Positions 33,012 through 45,074 of a stretch of DNA of 64,000 nt are shown here, piece after piece; position 1 is the stretch's first letter; each line of letters opens with the position of its first letter. Source of the stretch: Branchiostoma floridae. Taxonomy: Eukaryota; Chordata; Leptocardii; Amphioxiformes; Branchiostomatidae. A program made the translations under genes and the position numbers. The stretch is taken from positions 3,137,415 through 3,201,414 of the forward strand of contig NC_049981.1 of assembly GCF_000003815.2 (NCBI RefSeq), in the 5' to 3' direction. The notes beneath the pieces are model-generated. The model worked only from the letters and a program-made list of their open reading frames with translations, did no database searches and was not told where the DNA came from.

Positions 33012-33895
33012 AGGCTTACGCTAGAGCCCCAAATTTTGTCAGTTTTCCTAAAATATTGTTGGCAACAATTTAACGAAGTTTAAAAAAAATTCCATTTTTT
33101 CCTGTTGCCATGGCAGCCGTTTGTTGACAGGCAGTTTTGCCAAAAATCACTATTTTTGGGTCTAACAATGGATTTTTCACATTTATTTGCTACATTACTG
33201 CTATTTAGGGACATAAATAAAATTTTATATTATTTAGCATATCTTTCATAATTATATATGCATAATTTATGCCAATTTGATGACGTCATCAGCCCAAAAT
33301 CCAAGATGGCGGACCGTATGGCCCGATCAAGAATAACAAGCTAATTATCCCTTAAAATTTGTAACTACCTGGGATTTTTTCCTCCAAAACCCTCAAAATG
33401 AATGAATTTAGTCTATTTCCATTGCCTTTTGGGATTATTTGTTGCAAAAAAAGGATTTTCAAAAATTCAAGGGGGGGGATATAATATGGCGGAGCCCAAC
33501 TCGTATCTTAGATGTGCATGGCGGCATTTTATTACGTCTTTTTGACGTCATTGATGTTGCTATTGGCAACGCAAGTCGTAATTAACATTATTATTCTGGT
33601 ATCCGCACTTGGTGTTACATTTTTGGAGCATAACTTGAAGTTTTATGAGAATACCCATTTTTCATGGGTCCGGCCAATATTATCAAATTGATGACGTCAT
33701 AATTACGCCATCTTACGTCAACGTAGCGTCAAACGTCAAATAATTGTCAGATATTATGTCGACATCATGTCCTGAAAATTTGGTGGCCCTACGGCACGTC
33801 GTTCAAGAGTTATAGGACTTAAAAGTGGAGGGCCTCAAAAGCCCCCCCCCCCCCGGTCCAGGGATGACCAAAAAAGCCCGGTCTAAATAGGGTTA
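33012..33895. repeat. Interspersed repeat, inverse to 51622-52510
   Basis: Shares 'attgttggcaacaattt', 'gttgccatggcag', 'gacgtcatc...ccaagatggcgga' and an end 'cccggtctaaatagggttaa' with the repeat at 51622-52510, which is in opposite orientation. A poly-C run is at 33842-33854. A second, partial end (agcacggtctgaatagggtt) is at 34477-34496. Its left part touches the gap. Confidence 0.65.
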
Positions 33896-35024
33896 AACAA
33901 ATGTTTGATGAAGAATTAATGAAAGAAGTGGCCATTCGAATGTCAGCAGAGCAAGTTGACCCGCACACCTCAGGTTGTAGCTCATGTTTTTGTCTCTCCC
34001 ATCTTTTAAATTCCGCCTGCAAATTGATGATAACAATGATTTGATTTTTAGTGGACAGTCAGAAAAAAAGACTTAATATATTTCATATTAGTACCCCGAA
34101 ATGTGCATCTTATTTCTGTGTGAGGCTGAGAACTTATTAATCCCCTCGTAGATATAACGTTACAAGTGGAAAATATTGTTTTGTAATCCATTCCATGCCA
34201 CCTTTTTCAACGCGTTTCTTCTCCTGCTAAGTCATGTTAAATGGGTTAAGGAAAAAATAGAGGCGTTTGGATTCATAACGTAACGAATACGTGACTCATA
34301 CTTTACTCCACCCCAGCAAATACTGGTTGGAAGTCAAAAGTGAAAATGATCATATGGCTTATATGCATTTTTATGGAGATATAAATTTTTGGTGGTCATG
34401 TGATAGGTCGTTTGATTAAGAGTTACAAGAGTTAGCAGGGGCGGGCCTCCCCACCCCCGTCCAAAATTGAACAAAAAGCACGGTCTGAATAGGGTTAAAT
34501 TCTCTCTCATTCACGCTGCTTTTTAAGAATGAAAATCACAAACTTTTATTGGCATTTTTGTTGGTATTCAAAAGGTGTTCTATGGATGTTTCGCGCAATG
34601 GGGAAGACCAAAATCGCACATTCTTAGAAACGTCTAGCCGACTGTTTTTTTTAAAGAGTTTTGGGATCTATTCGCCCTCTCTTTCGGAGAACGTTTCCGT
34701 GATTGCGGAACTCTAAACCCCATGAAAAGCGAAGCGTACATTTGACAATAGATAAACGTTAATAACCCTAAGGCTAGGGTCTCATTTGCGCCAAGATGGA
34801 ATAGGAAAAAACAGCAAAACACGTTTCTTAACGTGAGAGGTTATACTTAGAAATATGTATGTATAATAATTGGTCCTTAACTTTTACCTTTGGGGGCCTC
34901 TGGGCCTCATGTCAAGACCAGATATCATATTCCAAATGATTTTATCAGGAAGCTTTCGGAACTCACTCTGTTACAGATGCGGTCGCAAACGTAATGCATT
35001 TACATATACGTACTTCGTTTGCAG
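33896..35024. other. Intron 1 of GPCR copy 2
   Basis: 33896-34230 matches 16655-17290, and 34535-34890 matches 19976-20370, in the same order as in copy 1 intron 1. From about 34930, 'tatcaggaagctttcggaac' and 'tcactctgttacagatgcgg' lead to exon 2. No other exon recognised. Confidence 0.55.
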
Positions 35025-37996
35025 TGACTATTCTTCCCTTGTTGGAAGCCCGACCAGTGACGGCCATTCCCACAAGCCAGACAAATGATGAAGAGCCCAC
35101 CTCTATGTCACCTGATGACAACTCATACTGGACAGAATCTAGTAAGATATATTCCCTGTTGTAACAAGGCGTTGCTTATAGTTGTTAGCTTTAACTTATA
35201 TGGTTGCCGTCAAGTCTGTTTCTACGTTGATTATAGAATATATAGAATAGAATAGAACTTTATTGCACGACAATTGTAGCAGGTACAATGCATGGCAATC
35301 TGATTATACATGGGAGTTGAGCTATATACTATTGCAAATATCTAACAACTAATCTAATCTAATGTAACAGTATAAACAATCTAGTTAATATCATAAAAGC
35401 TAATACTTCAGATTATTATGTCAATATAGCATTGTCTCGTTTTTGCAATGAGTTGTAAATGATTTGCCTACGTAGGCAAACATATAAACAGGACATGATA
35501 ATATCAAATTGAATATCTCTGTCTTAACATGTGGTAGTACAATATCGGACTTACATACAATATATTGAAATAACTTTTGACGGTTTTCTTCATACGTCGG
35601 ACAATCCGTTATGAAATGAAATTCATTTTCTATGCCATTATGGCATGTGGGACAAAGTCTCTCATTGGCTGGTATGTTGTGGTGTCGGCCCTTTTCAATT
35701 TGTAAGGTGTGTGCACTAATCCTTAGTTTCGTTAGGTCATTTCTAAACAATTTGTTTTGAACAGACGAGAGATATTTTTCAAAACAGAATTCTTTTTTGA
35801 TTTTACAACAAGTACTGATTTGTTGAAACTTCTTATTTCTTGTCTCCAACCTGAGAGAAACGTGTCTTGCAGACGATTCTTAAATATATTTCCAAAACGG
35901 TTGGCATTAATATGAATGATATTCTCCGGGTACCCCAAAACGGTTGCGAGCGAAAAAAATCCCGCACCCCTCTCAAAGAAATCAGTACGTTCATAATGAG
36001 ATGTATCTAGTCAGAGATGTTTTTCACATGTATGAATGAACACACGCGATGGCAAACAAAATTCTTTATTTCTGTTTTCTTCGGCCTCACCCAGGGCTCA
36101 ACTTGTAGATACACATGGCAAAAAAAACTTGCGCGTTACAAAGAGGCTATATGAATTATTTCACCATGGCCTCTTCGATGATTTTGTTTGCACTGGCTAA
36201 TAGCCAAGCGACAGGTTTGATAAAATAGAATAGAATCCGTACTGCAAGGGCACGTTTTCCTTATAAGTTATGGCATGCAAATCGTAGACTTTTAAATGTC
36301 TACTCTGTTCTACGTTAGCTCGAGCTGAACTTAGTTGTAAGGTAAAGGCCCACCCAGTGTCTACCAGTTTTTTTTTTGTTTTACCACCACCGGTCAAACT
36401 AGGGTACGGCCTTCATTTACCCTAGGCGTAATACACATGTGGCCTTGCATAGTAGTACATAGAAGTAGACATATGAGTAGTAAATTATAACGTGAATGTA
36501 CTGGTACCGTTACATTACCAGCAGAGGCACCGACAACGGCGGTCTACAAAGGTATCTATGACGAGGAACTGGACATCATCGACAACGTCACAATGGGTAA
36601 GTGGCATCATTTTCTTCATTCACATTGCTACGATTAGCCATTTTTTTCGCATCAATCGCATGATTTGTGAACTTGATGTCCGCTGTCTGTCTTTTCTTGC
36701 AGCTAACCAAACAGTCACCTCCGTCAACCCAGCCTTACTGAATTCTGAGAACAAAACTTCGCCAGGTTATGGGGTGGTAATCAGCTCTACGGTGACTGGC
36801 ATCTTCAGCGCCGTGGGCACCATAGGCAATGGCATGGTGATTACAGCCTTCTGCACGTACAGACAGGTGTGTGTGTGTGTCTGTCAGTCTGTTTGTCAAC
36901 AGGATAACATGCCAGGATATATCGGCAAATGCTAGTGTGGGTACGTGTTCATGAAATATCGGGAAAATTACATTTCGCGACACCCGGTTTTGATACCTTG
37001 TGTTCTGGACAAGCTATAGCTCTCTAGAAACATTCTTTGAAACTGCAGGTGGCGTTTTAGCTGCAGTCTTTCAACAAAGAAAGTTCAAGAAGTGTTGATT
37101 GAATTGTCATGAATTTCCAATATGATTTTGCCCCATTATTTTTGTTTACATTATGATCTGAGAGGGAATCACTTCCACAGGTTCGAACGTCCGCAAACTC
37201 CTTCATCCTCAGCATCAGCATCAGTGACATCATCATCACCGGTTTTCAGTACCCAGTAGGGATGGCCTCCAGCATCATCGGTGCCCCTTCTCTCGGACAC
37301 GCCATGTGTCCCATACTAGGCGCCTTATTCTTTTTCAGTATCTACGTATCGTCGTCCTCTATGGTCCTGATCGCCTTCAACAGATACATACACATCACCA
37401 TGTCAACAGACACATATAGGAAACTGTTCAGCCCCTTCATGTCGTTTTTGTGGATTTTGTTGTCGTGGGTCGTGAGTGGGTTGTTGGTAGCTCCTGCATT
37501 TCTAGGCTACGACGAATTTGGCTGGAACAAAAACCGAATCTGTAGCGTGATGGAAGGCAGCCCTTACAGTCCTCAATACGTGTCCAACATCTTTGGAGCT
37601 TTCTACTGGCTGGTGTTCTGTGTGGTAGTCTGCCTCTATGTGAGGATCTACCTCTTCGTGAAAAAATCCGTAGTGACGATGGCAGCGAATCAAAACGTTG
37701 CCAACCCTGGGCAGTACGTGTCAAAAAGAATGCTCAAACAAACCAAACACATGTTCATCATCTTCAGCATCTTCACCGTCTGCACGGCCCCCGGGGTGCT
37801 GTTTTTCAGTATCAATGTACATGTGGACTTCTTGCCGTTTGCAGCGATAGTAGTGTCGTTCACGCTGTACCGCTTGAAGTATGTCCTGAACCCTTTCCTG
37901 TACGCCTGGAAGCTGCCTTTGTTCAGGCGTGCTTTTAAGGCCCTCATTCGCTGCAAGCGGCAGCTGCCGTTTCAGGCTGGAGCTCCTGTGAACTAA
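35025..37996 (+). CDS. Class A GPCR, melatonin/Tre1-like, copy 2 (exon 1 in gap)
   Basis: Exons 35025-35141, 36522-36596, 36703-36866 and 37181-37996 are joined by GT-AG introns with phases 1, 1, 0. With a leader exon like those of copies 1 and 3 the protein would be about 409 aa. Exon 2 has a single stalk unit (TSMSPDDNSYWTES). Exon 3 encodes the acidic GIYDEELDI and NVT. Exon 4 carries NQT, NKT and TM1 (GTIGNGMVITAF). Exon 5 carries TM2-TM7 with SISD, MCPILG, NRYIHIT, the ECL2 Cys (RICSVMEG), CTAP and LNPFLY. The tail is short, basic and lacks Ser/Thr (KRQLPFQAGAPVN). An ATG at 34994 in frame with exon 2 would be an alternative start (MHLHIRTSFA). A LINE fragment sits in the intron after exon 2. 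Confidence 0.85.
35235..35930 (-). pseudogene. LINE 3' fragment inside GPCR copy 2 intron 2
   Basis: The minus strand encodes VVKSKKNSVLKNISRLFK and, after a frame change, LTKLRISAHTLQIEKGRH, NERLCPTCHNGIENEFHF and CPTYEENRQKLF. This has the C-x2-C ... H-x4-C knuckle of a LINE polyprotein end. It terminates in an 'actttattgcacgacaattg' tail. The homologous introns of copies 1 and 3 lack it: in copy 3 'gttgattatttaaatgacaa' runs straight on to 'aaaacggttgcga'. It therefore inserted after the duplication. Confidence 0.75.
35936..37180 (+). other. Introns and exons 3-4 of GPCR copy 2
   Basis: Exon 3 (36522-36596) has the acceptor 'tacattaccag' and the donor 'gtaagtgg'. Exon 4 (36703-36866) has 'tttcttgcag' and 'gtgtgtgtg'. 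The intervening sequence is homologous to copies 1 and 3 and holds no other gene. Confidence 0.6.
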
Positions 37997-39310
37997 CCGC
38001 CAACACTCTTACGTAGCTGCCGGGGTTGGCTCGGTTTTCAAAGGGGTGGTTTCTGTGAAATGCGATTCAGTTGAAGCTATAGGGGCATTTGTTTTGAAAT
38101 CGTTGGAGTATACCTGACCAAAGAGATGACTTACTTTTATGGTATTTTGTGTTGACGTAGTTAAATCAAATTTCAACATGGTTTTATAGTCACACTTTGC
38201 ATGTTTAAGTTTAAGTCTATTATACATTCATGGTGTATAGGCCGGCGCACATCTCCTTTTTGATAGAACTTGGGCCAGACAACCGTGCGGGCACCCCAGT
38301 GAGGGGATAATTCACTGGTAGGGATTTTAGATGTCACAAAAAGACATGGATTTTAGTTAACATTGATATCAGTAAAATGAAATGTGCAATGCTCAAACAC
38401 TTGGTAGTTTTTCACAGGGCTACCGCTAGTTGTGTTTGAAATCGTGCGAGTCCGCTGGTATGTCTCAAGAGCGTTTTGAGCGATGATACATGGGTAGGTA
38501 TCGTTGACCCCAAGGCTCGATCCTGGGCCCTCCTGGTGGCCGACCTGAACGCAGGACGTCATGTTGCTGTATTTTTGGCCATTGACATACTGTGGTCTTG
38601 ATGTTTTTTGTGGAAGGTAGCTTATGAAATGTGCATACTCAAAGTCCTACATAGACTAGTAGGGCATGAATAGAAAAGGACATTCCAATTGACCTCAGGT
38701 TTCAAGTAAGCGTGAAAAGCTGAAAGCGTGCAATTGATGTGAGAAACTTCAGAATCGATGAATGAAAGACGTGATTTAGGAGATTGTAGGGGTTCCACTG
38801 AGTAAATGTTTTGGACTGTTAGTGTCAGAGACTAGGTCATGTTGCACGAGTCTTTGAAGCTGTTCGACTGGAACAGATGCTGCGCTCAGTGGGAACTCTG
38901 CCATTTCTTCGTCGGCAACAGGGTCATGCCTCCTCGTAAATTAGAGCTCGCAGACTCGTCGTCCGATCGAATCGCGCCTAATGTGAGGGGGGTATTAGCG
39001 AAGTTGTAATATCGCGTGCCGATAATGATTGAAAAATAGAGCACCACAATTTACTGTACTTGATGGCACGAATGAAGAGCTGTGAGAATGATTTTTGATG
39101 GTTCGATGTTCAATAGTATTAGAAGTTCAATAGTATTTGTTGAAAGCGTTTATGTTCATTAACTGATTTGATTGTTGTCAAACAATAATGAGAAAATCGT
39201 TGATGTCATAAACAATTTAATCATGTGCATTTATACATTGTACCAAGATGGACTATATTTTCTGTATTGTTTTGCTAATGTTGAATAATGTTAAAACAGT
39301 GGCAAGTCCG
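37997..39310. other. 3' flank of GPCR copy 2
   Basis: Shares 'ccgccaacactcttacgtag' with copy 1, and 'gccgacctg...gcagga' plus 'tttttggcca.tgacatac' with copy 3 (53017 onward). At 38510-38550 'ccctcctggtggccgacctg' is the empty site for the hAT-like insertion of copy 3. No gene recognised. Confidence 0.5.
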
Positions 39311-39522
39311 TACTCTCCAGGCAGAGGTTAGGCTGCAGCTGTTTAATTAACGTTTTTTTGTCGTTTTTATTGGGCTTTCTATTTTGTATATTTTTTTTGC
39401 TGTGTCCAACCTAACGTTAGTTTTGACACAGCAAGATAAAATACAAAATAGAAAGCCAGATAAAAACGACTAAAAAAACTTAAAAAAAAACCAGCCGGAG
39501 CCTAACCTCCGCTTGGAGAGTA
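39311..39522. mobile_element. Foldback MITE, exact 9-bp target duplication
   Basis: It starts TACTCTCC, ends GGAGAGTA, and is flanked by GCAAGTCCG on both sides (39302-39310 and 39523-39531). The arms match the copy at 21368-21576. It interrupts sequence that is continuous in the 3' flank of copy 1 ('ccgttgctatttcgg', 31488). Confidence 0.85.
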
Positions 39523-39531
39523 GCAAGTCCG

Positions 39532-40197
39532 TTGCTATTTCGGAATTTTAACTTCTTGTCATTCAAGATTGCCATGATTAGGATATCCGTATCGGGAATT
39601 GTGGATGGATAAAATGTTGAAATACAATAGTACTTCTCCAAGCCTTCGCTTGACAATCAGTCAGTGTATGCGAACTGAGCAGAGATGTAAAATAGATCTA
39701 TATGTTGTAAAACTGTTTGTATACAATTGTATATAGTTCACGATGATTTTGCTCAAAGACACATCGATTCTTTATTGTCTGGCGCATTTGCTATGACGTC
39801 ATGAACGAATATCAATTTGATTACTGGCGGTAGGAATCATGAATTAAACGAACGATTTGTATAAAGCTTCGATGTTCAATAACATCAGAAAAGTTCTTCA
39901 GTAATAATTTTGATGTTTACTTGTAATCAAGACCTTTAATTGCATTAAGTGACATTGTTGACAAGAACACTTTAAAGCATGGCACGATAGTTGCTATCAC
40001 GAATTGTTACCATATGTTCCGTAAGATTGCATTACGGTTAGCATGTATACCGTTGCCTGAGAGTTCTCAAGATCTGTTTTTAAAGACTTGAATGTACAGG
40101 GATATCCATTCTAGCCAGTTGGTGGTTGTATTTATTTTTGCTGATTTGTAAATTAAAAGAACGGTTGTGTTCCCTCCAGACACTAATTTTTGTCTTA
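39532..40197. other. 3' flank of GPCR copy 2, continued
   Basis: Homologous to 31488-32000 and 53440-54115 ('ttgctatgacgtcatgaacg'). No gene. Confidence 0.5.
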
Positions 40198-41266
40198 AGC
40201 CCCGGTCACAAAGCGCGTACGATTTCTTGCGATGGTATATTACGCATATCGTACGATGAGCGCAGTAAATCGCAGCAAAATCGTAAGCAATATCAGCCAT
40301 CGCAACGCATCGGATGATGTTCAAAATTTTTCCAGCGTCGTACGATTTTTCACTTGTGTCTCTTTTGAATAGCCGCCTGGCCGCTTTATGGCTTCTTTAA
40401 CAAACAAAATGTGGACATAGCTGTTGAAAATCTTCCTATAATATCTTAAACTGTAAAAATAACTTTAAAAAAGACGTCGACCATGACAACAAGAGTATTA
40501 CAAGCAAAAGTTCAAATCAAGCGTGAGTACTGGTATGGTTATCTCGGCCTGCTTGCCGGCTCTACGTGTCAGGCTCTTTCGAAGATCGTATCATGATATG
40601 CTATCAACAAAAAGATGCCATCATACAAAAATCATATCATAGGCATTATATCATATATATTTCCGACTCATAGAGCCTGCCTTTATGTTCGAGTTGTCCC
40701 CATGGTTATTACGATTATGGTAAACTGACCCAAGACCGACGAGAGCTGAGATTTGATCTAATTAAAAACTCATGTGCATGAAGCGATCAAACAATTGTCT
40801 GCATCACCTGTGCGGGGCGCGCTGTTCTCTGGTTGCGACTGTGGCAGTTGCGACGGATATATTTTCCCTTTTCGTCAATATCGACAATATCAGGGAAAAC
40901 TGAAACCATCACAACATGCTAAAAATTCATAAATCTATAACCTCATCAGTAGACAAAAATTGCCGTAATGAAGTCTGCTATGGAGGCAAATAAAATCTTA
41001 CGACGATAGCGAAACTTTGAACATGTTCAAAATCCATTTCAGCTCTATTTTTCGTCATACGACGCTCCCCGATTTACTATGATTTACTGCGATTGACGCA
41101 GGCACGTTCTTTTGACCTCATCGTACGATGCACTGCGCGCTTTGTGACCACGGCTTTATATATTTAAACCATTGCTTCCGATTCTCCCCCGACTTACGAC
41201 GCACTGCGCTCATACTGCGCATCGGAAGGAATCGCAAGGAATCGTACGCGCTTTGTGACCGGGGCT
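40198..41266. mobile_element. Harbinger-type MITE, TTA target duplication
   Basis: The ends are AGCCCCGGTCACAAAGCGCG and its perfect complement at 41247-41266, flanked by TTA (40195-40197 and 41267-41269). Copy 3 has the uninterrupted sequence at 54090-54125, so this is an insertion into block 2 only. An internal near-copy of the right end (ctttgtgaccacggcttta, 41141-41159) suggests a composite of two related elements. 'atcgtacgatg' palindromes are frequent. No transposase. Confidence 0.85.
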
Positions 41267-41279
41267 TTAGTGTCCTTGT

Positions 41280-41640
41280 TTTCAGTGATGGTTTGAAAGC
41301 ATTACTCTCGTACTTGACACGACCTTCCGCGCACACAGGAGTGAAAATGGGTACCTGATTTCTACTGGGAGGGGGGTAAAAGGAGGTGGAAGCCAGTCCA
41401 CCAACAAACGCATCAAACAAACAATCAAACAAAGAAACAACCAACCAACGGACCAACAAACCAACAATGAAATAAGCGATTGACCAACCAACCATCCAAC
41501 ATACCAACAAACCAACCACCCAACAAACAAGCAAACCAAACAACCAACCAACAAATCAACCAACAAGCCAAACAACAAACAAACCAACCAGTCAGCAAGC
41601 CAGCCAACCAACCAAATAACCAACAAAAAAAAAAAACTAG
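41280..41640. repeat. SINE tail with AACC microsatellite
   Basis: 'gtgaaaatgggtacctgatt' is SINE-like. An AACCAACA-rich simple repeat follows (about 41395-41635). The same arrangement is at 54120-54490 in block 3. Leu/Trp-rich frames on the opposite strand are products of the simple repeat. Confidence 0.75.
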
Positions 41641-42409
41641 AGTTCCACGAACACATACCTTTGCCAAATAAACCAGGTTTGTTATGTAGAATGATGTCTG
41701 TAGACATAAATATGTTACTCATTACATTTTATCTTATATGCCTGGAGTTGGTTCATAACATTTCGCCATTGCTTATACAAATTAGATCCCTATTTTCATA
41801 ATAATATTAAATTGTATCAAGCATCACTTAAGCTATCAGCATACCAAAAATCATGATGATCCTTTCATCCCTTCTTGACTATTCTCTTTCAAAGTAGGAA
41901 ACTAAACCGGCTCCTGCAGTTCAAGAAAATACATTAGCGGACCCAAACATACACCTCTTACTCTCTGCAATCTTTCTCAGTTACATATGTGACAAGTTTG
42001 AAAGTACTATCACGGAATGCAGTGGATTTATCAACTTTCCTCATTAATTATGCAAATTAGCTGTTACTTGCATAATTAGTATCTCATTATGTAAGTTTTT
42101 ACTTAGGCTATCTACACACCAAAAATCATGACGATCCGTCAATACGTTCATATTTTCTCATTAATTATGCAAATGAGATCATCATCTGCATTAACCAATA
42201 ACCACTGAGAAAATCAATATAATATACAAAACTGTTTAAGAACTGCAATCTTCCACATTGAATAAGATAAACAAATGCAACTCAAATCTAAACTACACTG
42301 TACCGCAATTTACTGTACTACCCAGGGTCTATTGACACTTTAGAGACACCCTACAATTCAAACTACAATCAGTAGTATCAAACTATCCTTTCCTCTCTTA
42401 TCGTTTCAA
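41641..42409. repeat. Interspersed repeat with attaattatgcaaat motifs
   Basis: 'taccaaaaatcatgatgatc' and 'acaccaaaaatcatgacgat' recur about 250 bp apart, each followed by 'cattaattatgcaaat'. Similar 'atttgcataat' words are at 48555-48770. Probably part of a dispersed repeat. No gene. Confidence 0.45.
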
Positions 42410-43280
42410 TTGAGAAGTTTATTTGCAAGTTCTTGCCCGAGGGCTAATTGCAACATGAAGCATACGGAAGATATAGTAAACATACATAAAGTAATTTGGT
42501 ATAGATAACAATGGCGACAAGTGTAAACAAGTGACTATTCCAACAATGATATTGACTGAGAGCTACAATCTACGCATTTGGGGTTTGACTTCTTTTCTGG
42601 AAGCAGTGGAAGACGAAGTACCCCACTTTTTCTATGATGAGTGGGTTATGTGACGTCAACAGCTTTATAGTTTTGTTTTCGTCGGTAAGCGTTTCGAAAT
42701 TTTTGTGTATTTTGCAAACCTCTTCAAATAACTCCTTTCTTTCCTGGTCATTGGAGAGGCAGTTAGAAAAAAAATGTATTTCGTCTTCCACCGGTTTTGC
42801 AATACAATGGTTGCAGGTTCTTTCGCCCACAGGTAGCTTTTTGTACCGCCCTCTCTCAATGTCAAGGGGGTGGGCGCTAATTCTAAGTTTGCACATTGCC
42901 GATCTGACTTCGAAATTATCTAGTGACGTTAAATAAGTTTCCTTTGAGTATCACTTCTTTAGTTTCTTAAAGAATCTTAACTTACCATTATCTATAGATA
43001 GTCTATGAGAAAATGTCTGGATATATATATATCTTCCATCCTTTTTCTTAACGATGTACATATATGCTTGTTGTCTATCCGTGAATACGTAGAGTTCCAT
43101 AGGAAAGAGTAACCAGTATTGTCTAGAATTTCCTTTACGTGTTGTGACCAGCATTTCTTACGGCTGTTACTCGGTATAGATTGCTGACAGAGTAAAGCGT
43201 CTACTTGTAAGGGATGTGTTGAGAAGTCCAACTGTTTGAGGCGTAGCCAATACTTAACTGTACGCATGGATATGTCTATA
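42410..43280 (-). pseudogene. LINE C-terminal fragment
   Basis: The minus strand encodes SQHVKEILDNTGYSFLWN upstream, then MCKLRISAHPLDIERGRY, ERTCNHC, DEIHFFSNC and NDQERKELFEEVCKIH. This is the same zinc-knuckle-bearing LINE end as at 24826 and 35421. The 3' end is near 'gaagtttatttgcaagttct' (42412). Frame breaks lie between the two parts. Confidence 0.7.
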
Positions 43281-44460
43281 TGAATGGAAATCGTTTCAAT
43301 ACCTTACATGTCAATCTTACCTGTCAGTTAGGTCATACACAGTTGCTTGCAGACCGACAAAACCTTCAAGTTAATCCATGCTCCACCAGTATCCACAAAA
43401 ATCCCTGTTTTCAAATATCTCCTGCCCAAAAACAAACTTGCTTGACTCTGTGCTTAGAGATCCACCTGCCACCTCACCTCAGGGCATCACCCTTGACCTC
43501 AACATCCGATCAAGTAACTAGGGGTGGAATCAACCAAACCAGGCTGGGGGGTTGTAATGCTTCAGAAGTTTTGACAAGAATGCCTCGGCTATCCCTAAAC
43601 TAGCTGCTAGGGGGCCCAAACTTATGTCACGAACTCCTGAGCACAAGAGCTATCTAACACCCAAAATTCGTGACCATACCATGTTTAGAAGATGAGAAAA
43701 CACACCCGGAAGTTGCGCTGCAGTATCAAGGGAAGCCGCTAGGGGGCCCATTATCAAACTCCCCCTTCGTTTCCCAAACCCCTACCCACCCACCAAATAT
43801 CATAAGCGTCCGTCGAAGTCTTCTCGAGTTATGCTGTAAACGGACAAAAGTTTGCAAGTAAACCGGCGCCTGCACTTCCAACAAAGCCGCTAGGGGGCCC
43901 AAACTCGCAGCAATCACTCTCTGCTTTAAGGGCTCCCTACCGCTCAAAATTCACGACCGCAGCATGCGAAGATACCACCAGAACGCGAGATATCAAGCAT
44001 GGAGGTTCCATTATCGAACTCCCCCTTCGTTCTCCAGACCCACCCACCAAATATCAGCTGCATCCGTCGCAGTCTTCTCGAGTTATGCTGTTCACAAACA
44101 GGGTGAAAACACACAACCGGACCGAAAATATAACCTTAGCCATTCTGGCAAAGGTAATAACCAACCAAAAGTGTTCCCTGTGGCAGGGGAGGGGGTAAAA
44201 ACTCGGTGGAGACAATTGGAGATGGGCTCCACCTTCCAATGATATATTTTTGACACAATGAATAGCAACCTGCTGGCACTGCAGCCCGAAAAAGCTATAT
44301 ATCTTTACTTTGTACAATAGAAAGTCGCTGGGAAAGCCATAACCAAACTTGTCCTTGTTTTTGTTTTTGCCGACCAAAAAAAAAAAGTAGTAGCCTACCA
44401 GCAATAAAACATCCAACCAGTAAACCAACCAACCGACCGAGCGACCGACCGACGGATAAA
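43281..44460. repeat. Tandem interspersed repeat, gccgctagggggccc type
   Basis: Two or more units of about 240-280 bp share 'gccgctagggggccca', 'ccacccaccaaatatca' and 'gtcttctcgagttatgctgt' (43590-43860 and 43870-44100). Related sequence is at 47860-48000 and, inverted, at 28500-28620. The end is a CCAACC/CGACC tract at about 44400-44455. No gene. Confidence 0.5.
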
Positions 44461-44868
44461 AGTAAGTGATTACTAGTATTGAAGTAGTTTAACTGTAATA
44501 TCCAACACAAAAATTGGACTCATCCAAATTTTCGTAGTTTTTGTTAAGGAATGAACAACCCACTGATGTTGTGACGTCACGTTATACAGATGAAACATGT
44601 GACTCAGTATAGCAGTGGATCATAGGTTGCAGGAAGTCTATGGCGCCCATCGTCTCCGTTCAGGGATGGTTGTAAAGCTCTGATGTAGATGGCTTCTTTG
44701 ATCCTCTAGCGAAAAAGTTGTGTTTGTGTTGGATATTACAGTACTAGTTAAACTAGCTTAATAATAACTTCTACCAACAAACTTGATAAACTTTCAAGTT
44801 AAAAGTAAGCAATGTTCATATTTAAAAACAACAGATTCAAGAAATCATCTTTATACTTTGGTAGCTAA
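44461..44868. other. Intergenic, no gene
   Basis: Nothing recognised. TAA at 44866-44868 is the left target duplication of the next element. Confidence 0.4.
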
Positions 44869-45062
44869 GGCTTAGGTCACATTTCCAAAAAAAGGGCCCG
44901 GCCGGGCAGATTTCGGGAGCGAAAGAAAATGATATTAAAGGCATTAAAATGCACAAAATGTCAAAATAAGATTTAATGGCATAATTTGTGTATTAATCTA
45001 GATATAAAATTTGATTTTTCGTTTCTTAAAACGGGCCCCGGTTTGGAAATGTGACCTAAGCC
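44869..45062. mobile_element. 194-bp Harbinger-type MITE, TAA target duplication
   Basis: The ends are GGCTTAGGTCACATTTCCAA and its complement (tttggaaatgtgacctaagcc), flanked by TAA at 44866-44868 and 45063-45065. The inner 'gggcccggccgg' and 'cgggccccgg' continue the pairing. Confidence 0.85.
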
Positions 45063-45074
45063 TAACCAGAGAAG

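Noticed and set aside
41118-41722. Leu/Trp/Val-rich minus-strand frames, also at 54124-54466
   Set aside because: They are antisense translations of AACC-type simple repeats.
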